DNA of 64,000 nucleotides from positions 28,034 through 92,033 of the forward strand of contig CAYYRC010000012.1 of NCBI GenBank assembly GCA_964474045.1, written 5' to 3'. Origin of the DNA: JACJWR01 sp964474045. GTDB lineage: Bacteria; Actinomycetota; Actinomycetes; S36-B12; UBA10799. The position numbers and the translations under genes are program-made. Position 1 is the stretch's first letter; each line of letters starts with the position of its first letter. The notes below the pieces were generated by a model. That model ran no database searches. It was not told where the DNA came from and saw only the letters and a list, made by a program, of their open reading frames with translations. Below are positions 23,307 through 32,194 of the stretch, in pieces.

Positions 23307-24151
23307 GGCACGAGGTTCTGGATGGGGGCAGTGTCCTTGAGGATCACCTCGACGCTGGTGAACATGCCTGCGCTCAACTTCGTGTCGGGGCCGTCCCCCA
23401 GCGTCCAGTCGTAGCCGCTGGGGCTTTGAGCATCCGGCAGCAGCGAGACGCTGACCTCCAGCACCGGCCCCTTGCCCATGAAGTACTCCGCCAGGCTGCG
23501 GCTGCCGGCCATGGTGTTGAGGATCCGGACGTCGGTCACCGGCAGCGGGGCCACCGAGTCCACGCGCCCGCGCAGCATGCCGAACTGGGACTCCGGCAGG
23601 GAATCCACCCCGACGTACGCCGCCATTCCCGGGGAGACGCTCGTGCCGCGGCCAGCGGGCAGGTAGGCCACCACCTCCAACGGCGCGGCCTTCGGCGACA
23701 CCACCGCCACCGCCTCTCCCTGCACGGCCTGCGCGCCGGCGCGCGCGTCCATCGCGGCCACCTCGCCGGCCACCGGTGCCACAATGTCGCGCTCCAGGCC
23801 GCCGCCGTCGACGAGTGTCGCGATCAGCTGCCCGGCTACCACTTCGTCGCCAGGGGCCACCCGGACGCTCCGGATGACCCCCACATCATCGACGCCGACC
23901 TCCACGTACCCGCCCACCGGGACGAGCATCCCGCTGCCCACCACGGACTCCGGCGCCCGGCCGAAGAGCAGCCATAGCAGTCCGGCCACGATCAAGGCAC
24001 CGATCCCGAGCAGGATCAGCCAGGACCGGCGATCCGTCACCGGCAGCCTCTCGGCGATCTCGCGGGCCGGGTCGCGCTGGTCCGCAGCGGGATCGGCGAT
24101 GTCGGCGGCGACCCCCTTCGGGGATGGAGCTTCCGGGGCCGGTTCCGCCAT
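23303..24151 (-). CDS. HlyD-family membrane fusion protein of the NHLM/NHLP-type exporter
   Basis: A 282-residue periplasmic-adaptor-like protein and first gene of the exporter operon. After a Pro/Asp-rich cytosolic segment there is one membrane helix (about residues 44-64), then a lipoyl/barrel-sandwich domain (GVIRSVRVAPGDEVVAGQLI, DIVAPVAGEVAAMDAR) and a beta-barrel domain ending in LSAGMFTSVEVILKDTAPIQ. The fit is with the shorter HlyD-like secretion proteins that accompany NHLM bacteriocin transporters. The ATG at 24151 has no Shine-Dalgarno but a CATAAT hexamer 6 nt upstream. It diverges from murD with only 46 nt between, and no precursor-peptide gene fits in that gap. Confidence 0.85.
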   Translation of the reverse strand: MAEPAPEAPSPKGVAADIADPAADQRDPAREIAERLPVTDRRSWLILLGIGALIVAGLLWLLFGRAPESVVGSGMLVPVGGYVEVGVDDVGVIRSVRVAPGDEVVAGQLIATLVDGGGLERDIVAPVAGEVAAMDARAGAQAVQGEAVAVVSPKAAPLEVVAYLPAGRGTSVSPGMAAYVGVDSLPESQFGMLRGRVDSVAPLPVTDVRILNTMAGSRSLAEYFMGKGPVLEVSVSLLPDAQSPSGYDWTLGDGPDTKLSAGMFTSVEVILKDTAPIQNLVP

Positions 24152-24157
24152 ACAGCG

Positions 24158-24163
24158 ATTATG
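24158..24163 (-). promoter_or_regulatory. Putative -10 element of a leaderless promoter for the exporter operon
   Basis: CATAAT on the minus strand ends 6 nt before ATG 24151. It lies back to back with the murD promoter in a 46-nt gap. Confidence 0.5.
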
Positions 24164-24184
24164 CCCAGCCCGTAGCGGCCCGCC

Positions 24185-24190
24185 TAGACT
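24185..24190 (+). promoter_or_regulatory. Putative -10 element of a leaderless promoter for murD
   Basis: TAGACT ends 7 nt before the GTG at 24198. No Shine-Dalgarno and no clear -35 is visible. Confidence 0.5.
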
Positions 24191-24197
24191 GGCCGAC

Positions 24198-25628
24198 GTG
24201 ACAACCGCCCAGACGCCGGCCCTCCCGGGAAGCCTGGGCGATCTGTCGGTCCTGGTCCTTGGCACCGGCGTCTCCGGGCGCTCGATGGCGTCCTGGTGCC
24301 GGCGCCAAGGCGCCCGTGTCGTCGTCGCCGACCCGCGGGGAGCCGGGCCCGAGGTGCCATGTCTCGCGGGCATCGACGCAGTGCTCATGAGTCCCGGCAT
24401 CTCGCCGCGGGGGCCAGACGCGGCGCCCGTCCTTGCGGCAGCCGCTGCCGCCGGCATCCCAGTTGCGTCGGAATTGGACCTCTTCGCAGCGGCGCTGGCG
24501 AAACTGGCTGCCTCCTCCGGCTATGCCCCAGAAGTCGTGGCGATCACCGGCACCAACGGCAAGACCACCACGACCGCGCTGACGGCGGCGCTGCTCAACG
24601 CCAGCGGGCGGCGGCAGGCACGGGTTGCCGGAAACATCGGCCCGGCACTGATGGACGAGCTCTCGGCAGCACTCGACGACGACGCGCTGCCGGATACCTG
24701 GGTGCTCGAGCTGTCCAGCTTCCAGTTGAGCTATGGGCGCAACTTCGCGGCGAGCGTTGGCGTGCTGCTCAACGTCACCCCTGACCACCTGGACTGGCAT
24801 GGGGGTTTCGCGGACTACGAGCGAGTCAAGCTCACGGTCCTGACGACCTCGGCGAAGGCCATCGTCTGCCGCGAAGACGTGGCGGGGCCGCGACCGCCGG
24901 CGAGCACGGGCACAGCGCCGACGACCACCACGTTCGGCATCGGGGTGCCCCATGCGGTCGGCGACTACGGCGTGTCCTCGGCGGGGCCCACCCGCTGGCT
25001 GGTGCAGCGCGGCACGGACGGTCGGCTGGATCCGATAGTCGCCGTGGAGTCCCTGCGCATCACCGGCGATCACCTGCTCCTCGACGCGCTGGCGGCGGTC
25101 GCCGTAGTCGATGCGACCTGTGGGCGCACCGCGGCGACCGTCGATGCGCTGGTTGCCTACGAGGGTGAGGCGCACCGAAACCAGCTGGTGGCCCGCTCCG
25201 GTAGCGGGGTGCTCTTCGTCGATGACGGCAAAGCCACGAACGTCGCCGCGGTCTGTGCGGCGCTCGCCGCCCGCGGGACCGGCGGCCAGGCGATCCTCAT
25301 CCTGGGCGGCGAGGGCAAGGGCCAGTCGTTCCTGGGTTTGCGGGACGCCGTGGCCACCCATGCCCGGCACGTGCTGACCCTGGGCCGAGCGGCGGCCCAG
25401 ATAGAGCAGGACTTGAGTGATGCGGGGGTTCCTCTGGAACGGGTGGGCAGCCTCCCGACCGCCGTCGACCGGGCCTGGGAGCTCGCCCGGCCCGGGGATG
25501 TGGTGCTGCTGTCCCCCGCGTGCGCCTCGACAGATGCCTTCGCCGACTACACCGAGCGCAGCGCGTGCTTCCGCGCAGCCGTCCATGCCATCGTGACGCC
25601 TGAGGGCGTCGAGGCAGGCGGGCCGTGA
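24198..25628 (+). CDS. murD: UDP-N-acetylmuramoylalanine--D-glutamate ligase
   Basis: Cytosolic Mur ligase adding D-glutamate to UDP-MurNAc-L-Ala with ATP, in peptidoglycan precursor synthesis. It has 476 residues from GTG 24198. The N-terminal Rossmann region (VLVLGTGVSGRSMASW) is followed by the ATP loop GTNGKTTT (118-125), the Mur signature LELSSFQLSYGRNF and NVTPDHLDWHG, and the C-terminal domain with VDDGKATN and LLSPACASTDAFADYTER. murD usually lies in the division and cell-wall cluster; here it stands alone with a YdcF-like gene, so it may be a relocated or second copy. It overlaps the next gene by 4 nt (GTGA). Confidence 0.93.
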   Translation: MTTAQTPALPGSLGDLSVLVLGTGVSGRSMASWCRRQGARVVVADPRGAGPEVPCLAGIDAVLMSPGISPRGPDAAPVLAAAAAAGIPVASELDLFAAALAKLAASSGYAPEVVAITGTNGKTTTTALTAALLNASGRRQARVAGNIGPALMDELSAALDDDALPDTWVLELSSFQLSYGRNFAASVGVLLNVTPDHLDWHGGFADYERVKLTVLTTSAKAIVCREDVAGPRPPASTGTAPTTTTFGIGVPHAVGDYGVSSAGPTRWLVQRGTDGRLDPIVAVESLRITGDHLLLDALAAVAVVDATCGRTAATVDALVAYEGEAHRNQLVARSGSGVLFVDDGKATNVAAVCAALAARGTGGQAILILGGEGKGQSFLGLRDAVATHARHVLTLGRAAAQIEQDLSDAGVPLERVGSLPTAVDRAWELARPGDVVLLSPACASTDAFADYTERSACFRAAVHAIVTPEGVEAGGP

Positions 25629-26392
25629 GCAGGGGCCGGGTACTGACCACGTGGGGGGTGCTGAGCGGCGGAGCGGTGGCGGCGGCGCTGGCCGCTGCGG
25701 CGGGTGTCGCAGCCGTTGCCGCACGCCGGGTGCTGGTCGCCGAGCGAGCCCAACGGTCCGGGACCCGACCCGTGGCCAGTGGCGACATGCTTCTGGTGCT
25801 GGGTGCCCACGCTTTTCCGGATCGCCCCTCGCGCGAGCTGCAGGCCCGGCTCGACCATGGTGCCCGGCGCTGGCGCGAGGGTGCCGCCCCGACGATCGGG
25901 GTGAGCGGCGGCATCGACGGGACAGTCGACGAGGCCCAGGTCATGGCCGCCTACTTGCGGGACGCACAGCACGTGCCACCGGACGCGGTGGTGCGCGTCG
26001 TTCCCGGCGACAACACCCGTTCGACCCTGCGCGCGATGGCGCGGGCGGCAGCCGAGCGATCACTGGGCAACACGGTCATCGCGGTGAGCTCCCCCTACCA
26101 CGCACACCGGCTGGTGGCCGAGGGGCGGCGTTGCGGACTGCGGGTCGTCGCCGACTGCCCGTCGAGCACGCCGGAGTCGGACAACCCGGAGATCCGGCGC
26201 ACCCGGCTCTTCGGCGAGGTGGTCGGGAGCATCCTGTACGCGGCACCGGAGCGGGCCATCGAAGTCGCGCGCTACGCCAGCGTGCCGGTTCGCAGGCATC
26301 TGCCGAGGATCGCTGCCACCGTGGGCGACCGCGTGCGGCGCCGCAGCTGGCAGCCGCAGCAGGATCCGGCGCTGCCGACTGTCGTGGGCTGA
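25625..26392 (+). CDS. YdcF/SanA-like membrane protein (DUF218)
   Basis: A 255-residue protein with an N-terminal membrane anchor (about residues 8-35, Ala-rich) and a DUF218/YdcF-type Rossmann domain. Characteristic pieces are GDMLLVLGAHAFPDRPSRELQARLDHGA, IGVSGG, DEAQVMAAYL, VPGDNTRSTLRAMARAAAE and VSSPYHAHRLVAEGRRCGL. Some relatives (ElyC, SanA) affect envelope integrity, which fits coupling to murD through the GTGA overlap, but no enzymatic function is established for this protein. The GTG start at 25625 is fixed by that overlap. Confidence 0.85.
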   Translation: MSRGRVLTTWGVLSGGAVAAALAAAAGVAAVAARRVLVAERAQRSGTRPVASGDMLLVLGAHAFPDRPSRELQARLDHGARRWREGAAPTIGVSGGIDGTVDEAQVMAAYLRDAQHVPPDAVVRVVPGDNTRSTLRAMARAAAERSLGNTVIAVSSPYHAHRLVAEGRRCGLRVVADCPSSTPESDNPEIRRTRLFGEVVGSILYAAPERAIEVARYASVPVRRHLPRIAATVGDRVRRRSWQPQQDPALPTVVG

Positions 26393-26407
26393 GGGCTAGC
26401 AGAGCCG

Positions 26408-27733
26408 ATGTATCCCGAGTCGGAGTTCCTAGGCTCTGTCGACGGTCGCGAGGTGGTTCGTCTCGCTCGCGAAGTCCTTGCCGCCCACCCGGGCGACCCC
26501 CTGCGCGCGCGCAGGGCGCTCGACGTGCGCTGCCCCGATGCGACACCGGATCAAGCCCGAGCCGCGCTGGCGCAGGCAAGCCTGCAACTGCGAGCCGCTT
26601 CCCGCTTCGGAACGGACGCCGACGATCTGCTCTGGAGCGACGCAGGTCTGGCGGCCGCGTCCCGCCCCGGTTGCACGCAGCGTCGCGCCCGACGCCTGCT
26701 CGCAGCCGGCGTCACGGAGGTGGTCGATCTCACCTGCGGTCTGGGCCTGGACGCGATCGGCTTCGCGGCAGCCGGCCTGAACGTCCTGGGGGTCGAGCGC
26801 GATGATGCCATCGCCGACCTTGCCAGGCGCAACGTGGCGCAGCGCGGCTTGGATGATCGAGTGACGATCCTCGTCGGTTCCTGCCAGGAGGCGGTGAGCT
26901 GGGAGCACCTGCCACGACAGGCCTGGTTCGTCGACCCCGCTCGGCGCGATCCTGGACGCGTGCGGGCCGACGGCAGCCACATCCGGCTCGACGACGCCGA
27001 GCGCTGGTCGCCGCCGTGGTCATGGGTCAAGGCTCAGATCGGCGTGCCCCAGGTGCTGCTTGCCAAGGCCGCCCCGGGAATCGAGCACAGGCTGCTCGCA
27101 CAGTCGGACGACGGGGACGAGAGCATCGATACCGAGGTCGAGTGGGTGTCCGAGGACGGCCAACTGCTGGAGGCCGCCCCCCTCTGGCGGCGCCAGCACG
27201 GCGCCATGGGTTGTGTTCCGAGAGGGGTGCGGCGCCGGGCGGTGGTCCTGGGACGGTCGCCGATCGAGTTGGGAAGCGGCACCGCGGCGGCGATGATCGG
27301 CCAGGAGGGTCCGGCGGCTCCGCCGGAACCGGGCGAGGTGCTGTTCGACCCGGACCCCGCAATCGTGCGCGCGGGTCTGGTGGCCGAACTCGCGCGTGCG
27401 ATTGGGGGTCGGCTGGTGGACGAGCATCTGGCCTACCTGGTGGTGCCCGACCCGCTGCCACAGTCGTGGCGCGCCGCAGCGCGGCGGCAGTGGCGGGTGC
27501 TGTGGGTGGGCGGGTACCGGCCGGAGGCCATGCGGGAGGCCTGCGTCGACCATGGGATCGGCCAGGTCGACGTCACCGGCCGGGGCCGGTCGCTGACCGA
27601 GGATCGTGTGCGCAGGGATCTGCGCCTGCGGGGACGGCCCCACCTGCAACGGCGCGGAACTGTCATCACCATGGGTATGGGGCCACGTCGAAGCACCATC
27701 GCCGTGCTGGGCGGCATTGTGACGGAGGCATAG
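26408..27733 (+). CDS. THUMP-like class I SAM methyltransferase
   Basis: A 441-residue protein. The central Rossmann core carries the SAM loop VVDLTCGLGLDAIGFAAAG, an acidic residue after strand 2 (GVERDDAIADLARRN) and AWFVDPARRDPGR, where nucleic-acid methyltransferases place their DPPY-like motif. A C-terminal domain (about 350-440, with YLVVPDPLPQSWRAA and WVGGYRPEA) corresponds to the THUMP-like module found in actinobacterial members. RNA is the likely substrate class, inferred from the domain. It follows the YdcF-like gene by 15 nt and probably shares the murD transcript. ATG 26408 has only a weak, distant GAGGG. Confidence 0.8.
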   Translation: MYPESEFLGSVDGREVVRLAREVLAAHPGDPLRARRALDVRCPDATPDQARAALAQASLQLRAASRFGTDADDLLWSDAGLAAASRPGCTQRRARRLLAAGVTEVVDLTCGLGLDAIGFAAAGLNVLGVERDDAIADLARRNVAQRGLDDRVTILVGSCQEAVSWEHLPRQAWFVDPARRDPGRVRADGSHIRLDDAERWSPPWSWVKAQIGVPQVLLAKAAPGIEHRLLAQSDDGDESIDTEVEWVSEDGQLLEAAPLWRRQHGAMGCVPRGVRRRAVVLGRSPIELGSGTAAAMIGQEGPAAPPEPGEVLFDPDPAIVRAGLVAELARAIGGRLVDEHLAYLVVPDPLPQSWRAAARRQWRVLWVGGYRPEAMREACVDHGIGQVDVTGRGRSLTEDRVRRDLRLRGRPHLQRRGTVITMGMGPRRSTIAVLGGIVTEA

Positions 27734-27749
27734 GGCAACGTAGGTGCCG

Positions 27750-27772
27750 GGCGCCGCCTCTGTGCCGGCGCC
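27750..27772 (+). terminator. Weak hairpin after the THUMP-like methyltransferase gene
   Basis: A 7-bp stem (27750-27756 with 27766-27772, loop 9 nt) in the 62-nt gap before the TPR gene. It could weakly separate the two genes; there is no T-run. Confidence 0.3.
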
Positions 27773-27795
27773 GGGACGACTTCGAGGAGGCCCCA

Positions 27796-29316
27796 ATGCC
27801 GGCGGACGAGAACGACACGGCGACTGACGCCGAGCTGTGGGCACGTCTGGGTGGCGCCGACGGCCACGACCGCGTGGAGCTGTTGGAACTTCTGGGCGAG
27901 CGGTCGCGCGACCGGGCGGAGTTCGCCCAGGCGGCCGCGCTGTTCGCCGAGATCGCGTCGATCTGGGACGAGGCCGAGCGGACTCCGGAGGCGGGGTATG
28001 CGTTGCAGCGGGTGGGCTGGTGCCTGTTCGGCAACCGGGAGTTCGACGAGTCGGCGGCCGCCTACGCCGACAGCGCGGCCCGATTCGCCCAGGCTGGCCG
28101 GAGCGTGGAGGCCGCGCACGTGCTGTGGCTGAAGGCCGAGGCACTGCGGATGGGCGGGGACCTGGAGGCGTGCCTCGCCGCCGCCAACGAGTCCCGGCAG
28201 CTCGCGCAGGCCGAGCAGGAGTGGACCATCGCCGGCGAGAGCTGCTACGAGGCGGCTCGGGCGCTGTACTGGCTGGATCGAGAGACGGAGGCCTACGACG
28301 CCTGCGGCGAGAGTCGCGACTTCTTCCGGCTCGCGGGCCAGCCGCTGCGGGTCATGGCCGTGGACGACTTCGCCCTGACGGTGACGCTGTTCCTGGGCGA
28401 CCTGGAGCGGGCCCTCGAGCTGGCAGTCAACTGCTATGTGCTGGCTCGGGCGTCCTCCACTCCCCATGACGACGCCTACGCCATGCGGCGCCTCGCCGAG
28501 ACGCACCGCCGCCGGGGCGAGTACTCCGCCGCGATCGAGTTGGCCGAGCGAGCCCGTGAGCGCTACCGGGACGACGATGACCTGCTCGGCGTGGCGCAGA
28601 GCGAGCGGGTCCGAGCCCAGACGCTGCTGGAGGTCGACGAGCCAGAGGCCGCGCTGGCGGTGTTCACCGACGCCCGGGTGCTCTTCGACGCCACCGGCGA
28701 CGACTACGGGGCCTTCGTCTGCGACGCCCGCCGCTCCATCGTGCTGCATGGGCTGGGCCGCTACGAGGAGGCTGCCCGGCTCAACCGGCAGCTGGCCCAG
28801 GGGCTGGTATCCGCAGGCTCGGACCTGGCGGTCGAGCTCGGCTGGACGATCGCGCGACTGGCGGACAACCTGATCGTCATGGGCGACGGTCCGGCCTGTC
28901 TGGCCGTCGTGGACGAGTGGGGGCCGCGGCTGGCAGCAGAGGGTGAGCGGCTCACCGCCCCGCTGCTGGCGCTGCGGGCCTCCCGCGCCCGGGCCCTGGA
29001 CGCGGTCGGCGAGGCCGAGGCCGCTGTGGCGCAGGCGGAGGAGGTCCTGGCGCTGACCACCAGCGCCGAGGTGTCGCAGGGCACGGCGTACTGCTACGAG
29101 CTGCGCGCCCGGGCGCTGCTGGCCGCCGGGGACCCGTCGGGCGAGAAGGAGCTGGCCCATGCCATCGCCCTGCACCTCGCGGACGGCGACATCGACCGCG
29201 CGCGACGGCTGTCGCAGTCGTTCATGCCCGACATCGACCAGGATGCGCGACAGGATCGGCTCGACAGCCGCACCGACGACACGGCGCCTGGTCACGGCCC
29301 CGAGCTGATCGGCTGA
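27796..29316 (+). CDS. Large TPR-repeat protein, function unknown
   Basis: A 506-residue soluble, acidic, helical protein built of repeated two-helix units. Clear examples are AEFAQAAALFAEIASIWDEA, QRVGWCLFGNREFDESAAAY, EAARALYWLDRETEAYDACG, RRLAETHRRRGEYSAAIELA and SIVLHGLGRYEEAARLNRQL, all with tetratricopeptide spacing. It has no signal peptide and no output domain. ATG 27796 has a strong GAGGAGG site 5 nt upstream; the same frame is open far upstream, but that is only the shifted shadow of the methyltransferase gene. The sigma-like gene starts 17 nt downstream, so this may be a scaffold or partner for that regulator (inference). Confidence 0.82.
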   Translation: MPADENDTATDAELWARLGGADGHDRVELLELLGERSRDRAEFAQAAALFAEIASIWDEAERTPEAGYALQRVGWCLFGNREFDESAAAYADSAARFAQAGRSVEAAHVLWLKAEALRMGGDLEACLAAANESRQLAQAEQEWTIAGESCYEAARALYWLDRETEAYDACGESRDFFRLAGQPLRVMAVDDFALTVTLFLGDLERALELAVNCYVLARASSTPHDDAYAMRRLAETHRRRGEYSAAIELAERARERYRDDDDLLGVAQSERVRAQTLLEVDEPEAALAVFTDARVLFDATGDDYGAFVCDARRSIVLHGLGRYEEAARLNRQLAQGLVSAGSDLAVELGWTIARLADNLIVMGDGPACLAVVDEWGPRLAAEGERLTAPLLALRASRARALDAVGEAEAAVAQAEEVLALTTSAEVSQGTAYCYELRARALLAAGDPSGEKELAHAIALHLADGDIDRARRLSQSFMPDIDQDARQDRLDSRTDDTAPGHGPELIG

Positions 29317-29321
29317 GCACC

Positions 29322-29327
29322 TACCCT
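29322..29327 (+). promoter_or_regulatory. Putative -10 element of a leaderless promoter for the sigma-like factor
   Basis: TACCCT ends 6 nt before GTG 29334. It is the same arrangement and the same hexamer as upstream of gabD2. Confidence 0.5.
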
Positions 29328-29333
29328 GGGGCG

Positions 29334-29835
29334 GTGGCCCCGCGCGTCCTATCGTCCACCGATCTCGCCGGCGCGCGCCTGATCGCCATCCGGATCGCGC
29401 TGGCGAAGGGGTGCAGCCCCGAGGACGCCGAGGACATCGCCCAGACCGGGCTCGAACGGCTGCTGTGCCAGGACCCGCCGCCGGACAACCCGGATGCCTG
29501 GGTGACCCGGACCGCCCGCAACCTTGTCGCCGACCACTACCGACGACGCCGCCCGGCAACCACGGATGAGCGGCCCGACGCGCTGGCGGCGTTCGTCCGG
29601 CTTGCTGCACCCACCAGTTTGGAGGGGATGGCCGACGTGACCCGCCGCCAGCTCGAGTCGCACTTGGCGCGCGTGCTCACCGACCGGGAGCTGCGGGTGG
29701 CCGCGCTCAAGGCGGACGGTCTGTCGCTGGCCGAGATCGCCGAGCGGCTGGGCTACGCCAACGCCGCTACGGTCAAGACCACCCTGGCCCGAATCCGCGT
29801 CAAGCTGGCGGCGTTGACAGCGGAGCTGGTCGAGT

Positions 29836-29861
<26 letters not shown>
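29334..29861 (+). CDS. Small sigma-70/ECF-like RNA polymerase sigma factor
   Basis: A 175-residue protein with a region 2-like helix bundle (residues about 14-75, with SPEDAEDIAQTGLERLL and DAWVTRTARNLVADHYRRRR) and a region 4 helix-turn-helix (about 112-160, LTDRELRVAALKADGLSLAE and IAERLGYANAATVKTTLARI). That is the minimal ECF-type layout. I see no anti-sigma gene with a zinc-binding HxxxCxxC motif next to it; the nearest candidates for control are the upstream TPR protein and the convergent membrane kinase. Its 3' end overlaps the kinase gene by 26 nt tail to tail, so mutual antisense effects are possible. Confidence 0.82.
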
Positions 29862-31104
<1,243 letters not shown>

Positions 31105-31159
31105 GTCCGCATCCAAACCCTCCCCGAGAAGGCATCCGCGAGAATGCCGACAGGAACAC

Positions 31160-31165
31160 ACAGTA
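31160..31165 (-). promoter_or_regulatory. Possible -10 element for the kinase gene
   Basis: TACTGT on the minus strand, about 55 nt upstream of the proposed TTG start. It would give a short leader containing GGAGGG. No clear -35. Confidence 0.25.
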
Positions 31166-31211
31166 CCCGCGCCGAACGGCAGACCCGCCGGCCCGCCCGT
31201 CGAGCCGCCGC

Positions 31212-32033
31212 TCACCCGAGGTTGATGGTGACGCCCTTGGAGAACGATGAGTCCTTGGCGGTGAGCTTGGTCAGGGTCTCGCCGCTAGGAAGGTCGTAGA
31301 CCAGCACGGCGGTGCTGCTGTTGCCGGGGTTGATCTCGTTCACGAAGCCCTGGGCCTGATCGTTGGCATAGATCCCGGCGGTGCTGTCCGGCGCCAGTTC
31401 ACGGCCCTGGGAATCGAAGCCTTCGACGTTGGAGTCGAAGAAGGTCTGCGGCTTGTCGCCGATGTTGGTGACCTTCATCGTCACCAACGTGTAAGTCCCC
31501 TGAGCCTTCTGCCCGTACTCGCCGCCAACCGCCGGCACGCCCGGTTCCACACCGGTGACGGTGAACTCGAACTTGCCGTCGCGCACCGGGGTATTGATGC
31601 CGGCGGCAGTCTCGGACGGCTTGGCAGTTGCGCCGGTGGGTGTCGCTGAGGCCGACGCAGACGGCCCGACCGGGTCGGACGGCTTGGCCGTCTCCGATGG
31701 CTTGGCCGTCTCAGATGGCTGGGCGCTCGCCGGGGGCATTGCCGGCTCAGACACCGTGGCGGCGGCCGATGCGCCGGCGCTGGCGTCGCCCGCAGCGGTG
31801 GTCGGCTTGTCGCTGCCCCCGCCACCAGCGACTAGCCCAATCAGGATCAGGACGCCCAGCACGATGATCGCGATGCCCCACCAACGCTTGTACCAGGACT
31901 TCTTCGACGGCTTCGGCGCACCGGGCGATGCGGGATCCGACCGGCCTGCCTCCGCGCCCTCCACCGGCAGCCACTGCGACCCGTCCCATCGATGGCCGTT
32001 GACAATATCCCCAACGTTGTATTGATCACTCAC
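31212..32033 (-). CDS. Membrane-anchored DUF4352-like (telokin/Ig-like) protein with Pro/Ser/Thr linker
   Basis: A 273-residue protein. The N-terminus has a tryptophan-rich motif (HRWDGSQWLP) resembling DUF2510-type starts, then one membrane helix (about residues 52-70), a low-complexity Pro/Ser/Thr/Lys linker (about 85-145, with repeats of AKPSET), and an extracytoplasmic beta-sandwich of the DUF4352 kind (FEFTVTGVEPGVPAVG, YTLVTMKVTNIGDKPQTF, VYDLPSGETLTKLTAKDSSF). Proteins with this layout are common in actinobacteria and their role is unknown. The GTG start has AGGAGG 9 nt upstream. It sits just upstream of the membrane kinase gene, so it may be a partner or substrate (inference). Confidence 0.8.
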   Translation of the reverse strand: MSDQYNVGDIVNGHRWDGSQWLPVEGAEAGRSDPASPGAPKPSKKSWYKRWWGIAIIVLGVLILIGLVAGGGGSDKPTTAAGDASAGASAAATVSEPAMPPASAQPSETAKPSETAKPSDPVGPSASASATPTGATAKPSETAAGINTPVRDGKFEFTVTGVEPGVPAVGGEYGQKAQGTYTLVTMKVTNIGDKPQTFFDSNVEGFDSQGRELAPDSTAGIYANDQAQGFVNEINPGNSSTAVLVYDLPSGETLTKLTAKDSSFSKGVTINLG

Positions 32034-32172
32034 GCCGCAGTTCCTCCTGGTTGATCCCCATCCCGCGCGTGGCGGGCCTCCAAAGGATTCGACGGATCAA
32101 CCCCCGCCCAGGTAAACACACCCCACGATCACCACGACCCCGAAAGTGCAGGCCTTTGTCAGGCAAGGGGCG

Positions 32173-32189
32173 TCTGGGACCCACCCAGA
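32173..32189 (-). terminator. Short hairpin downstream of tsaD
   Basis: A 6-bp stem TCTGGG/CCCAGA with a 5-nt loop, starting 6 nt beyond the tsaD stop. It is a plausible but weak end to the long minus-strand block. The rest of 32034-32194 shows nothing else I can name. Confidence 0.35.
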
Positions 32190-32194
32190 GCCTG

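Noticed and set aside
23784..24197. Upstream extension of murD through the hlyD-like gene
   Set aside because: The frame is open by chance opposite a real gene; the MurD N-terminus fits GTG 24198.
27016..27795. 260-residue N-terminal extension of the TPR protein
   Set aside because: It is the frame-shifted shadow of the THUMP-like methyltransferase; ATG 27796 has a strong ribosome site.
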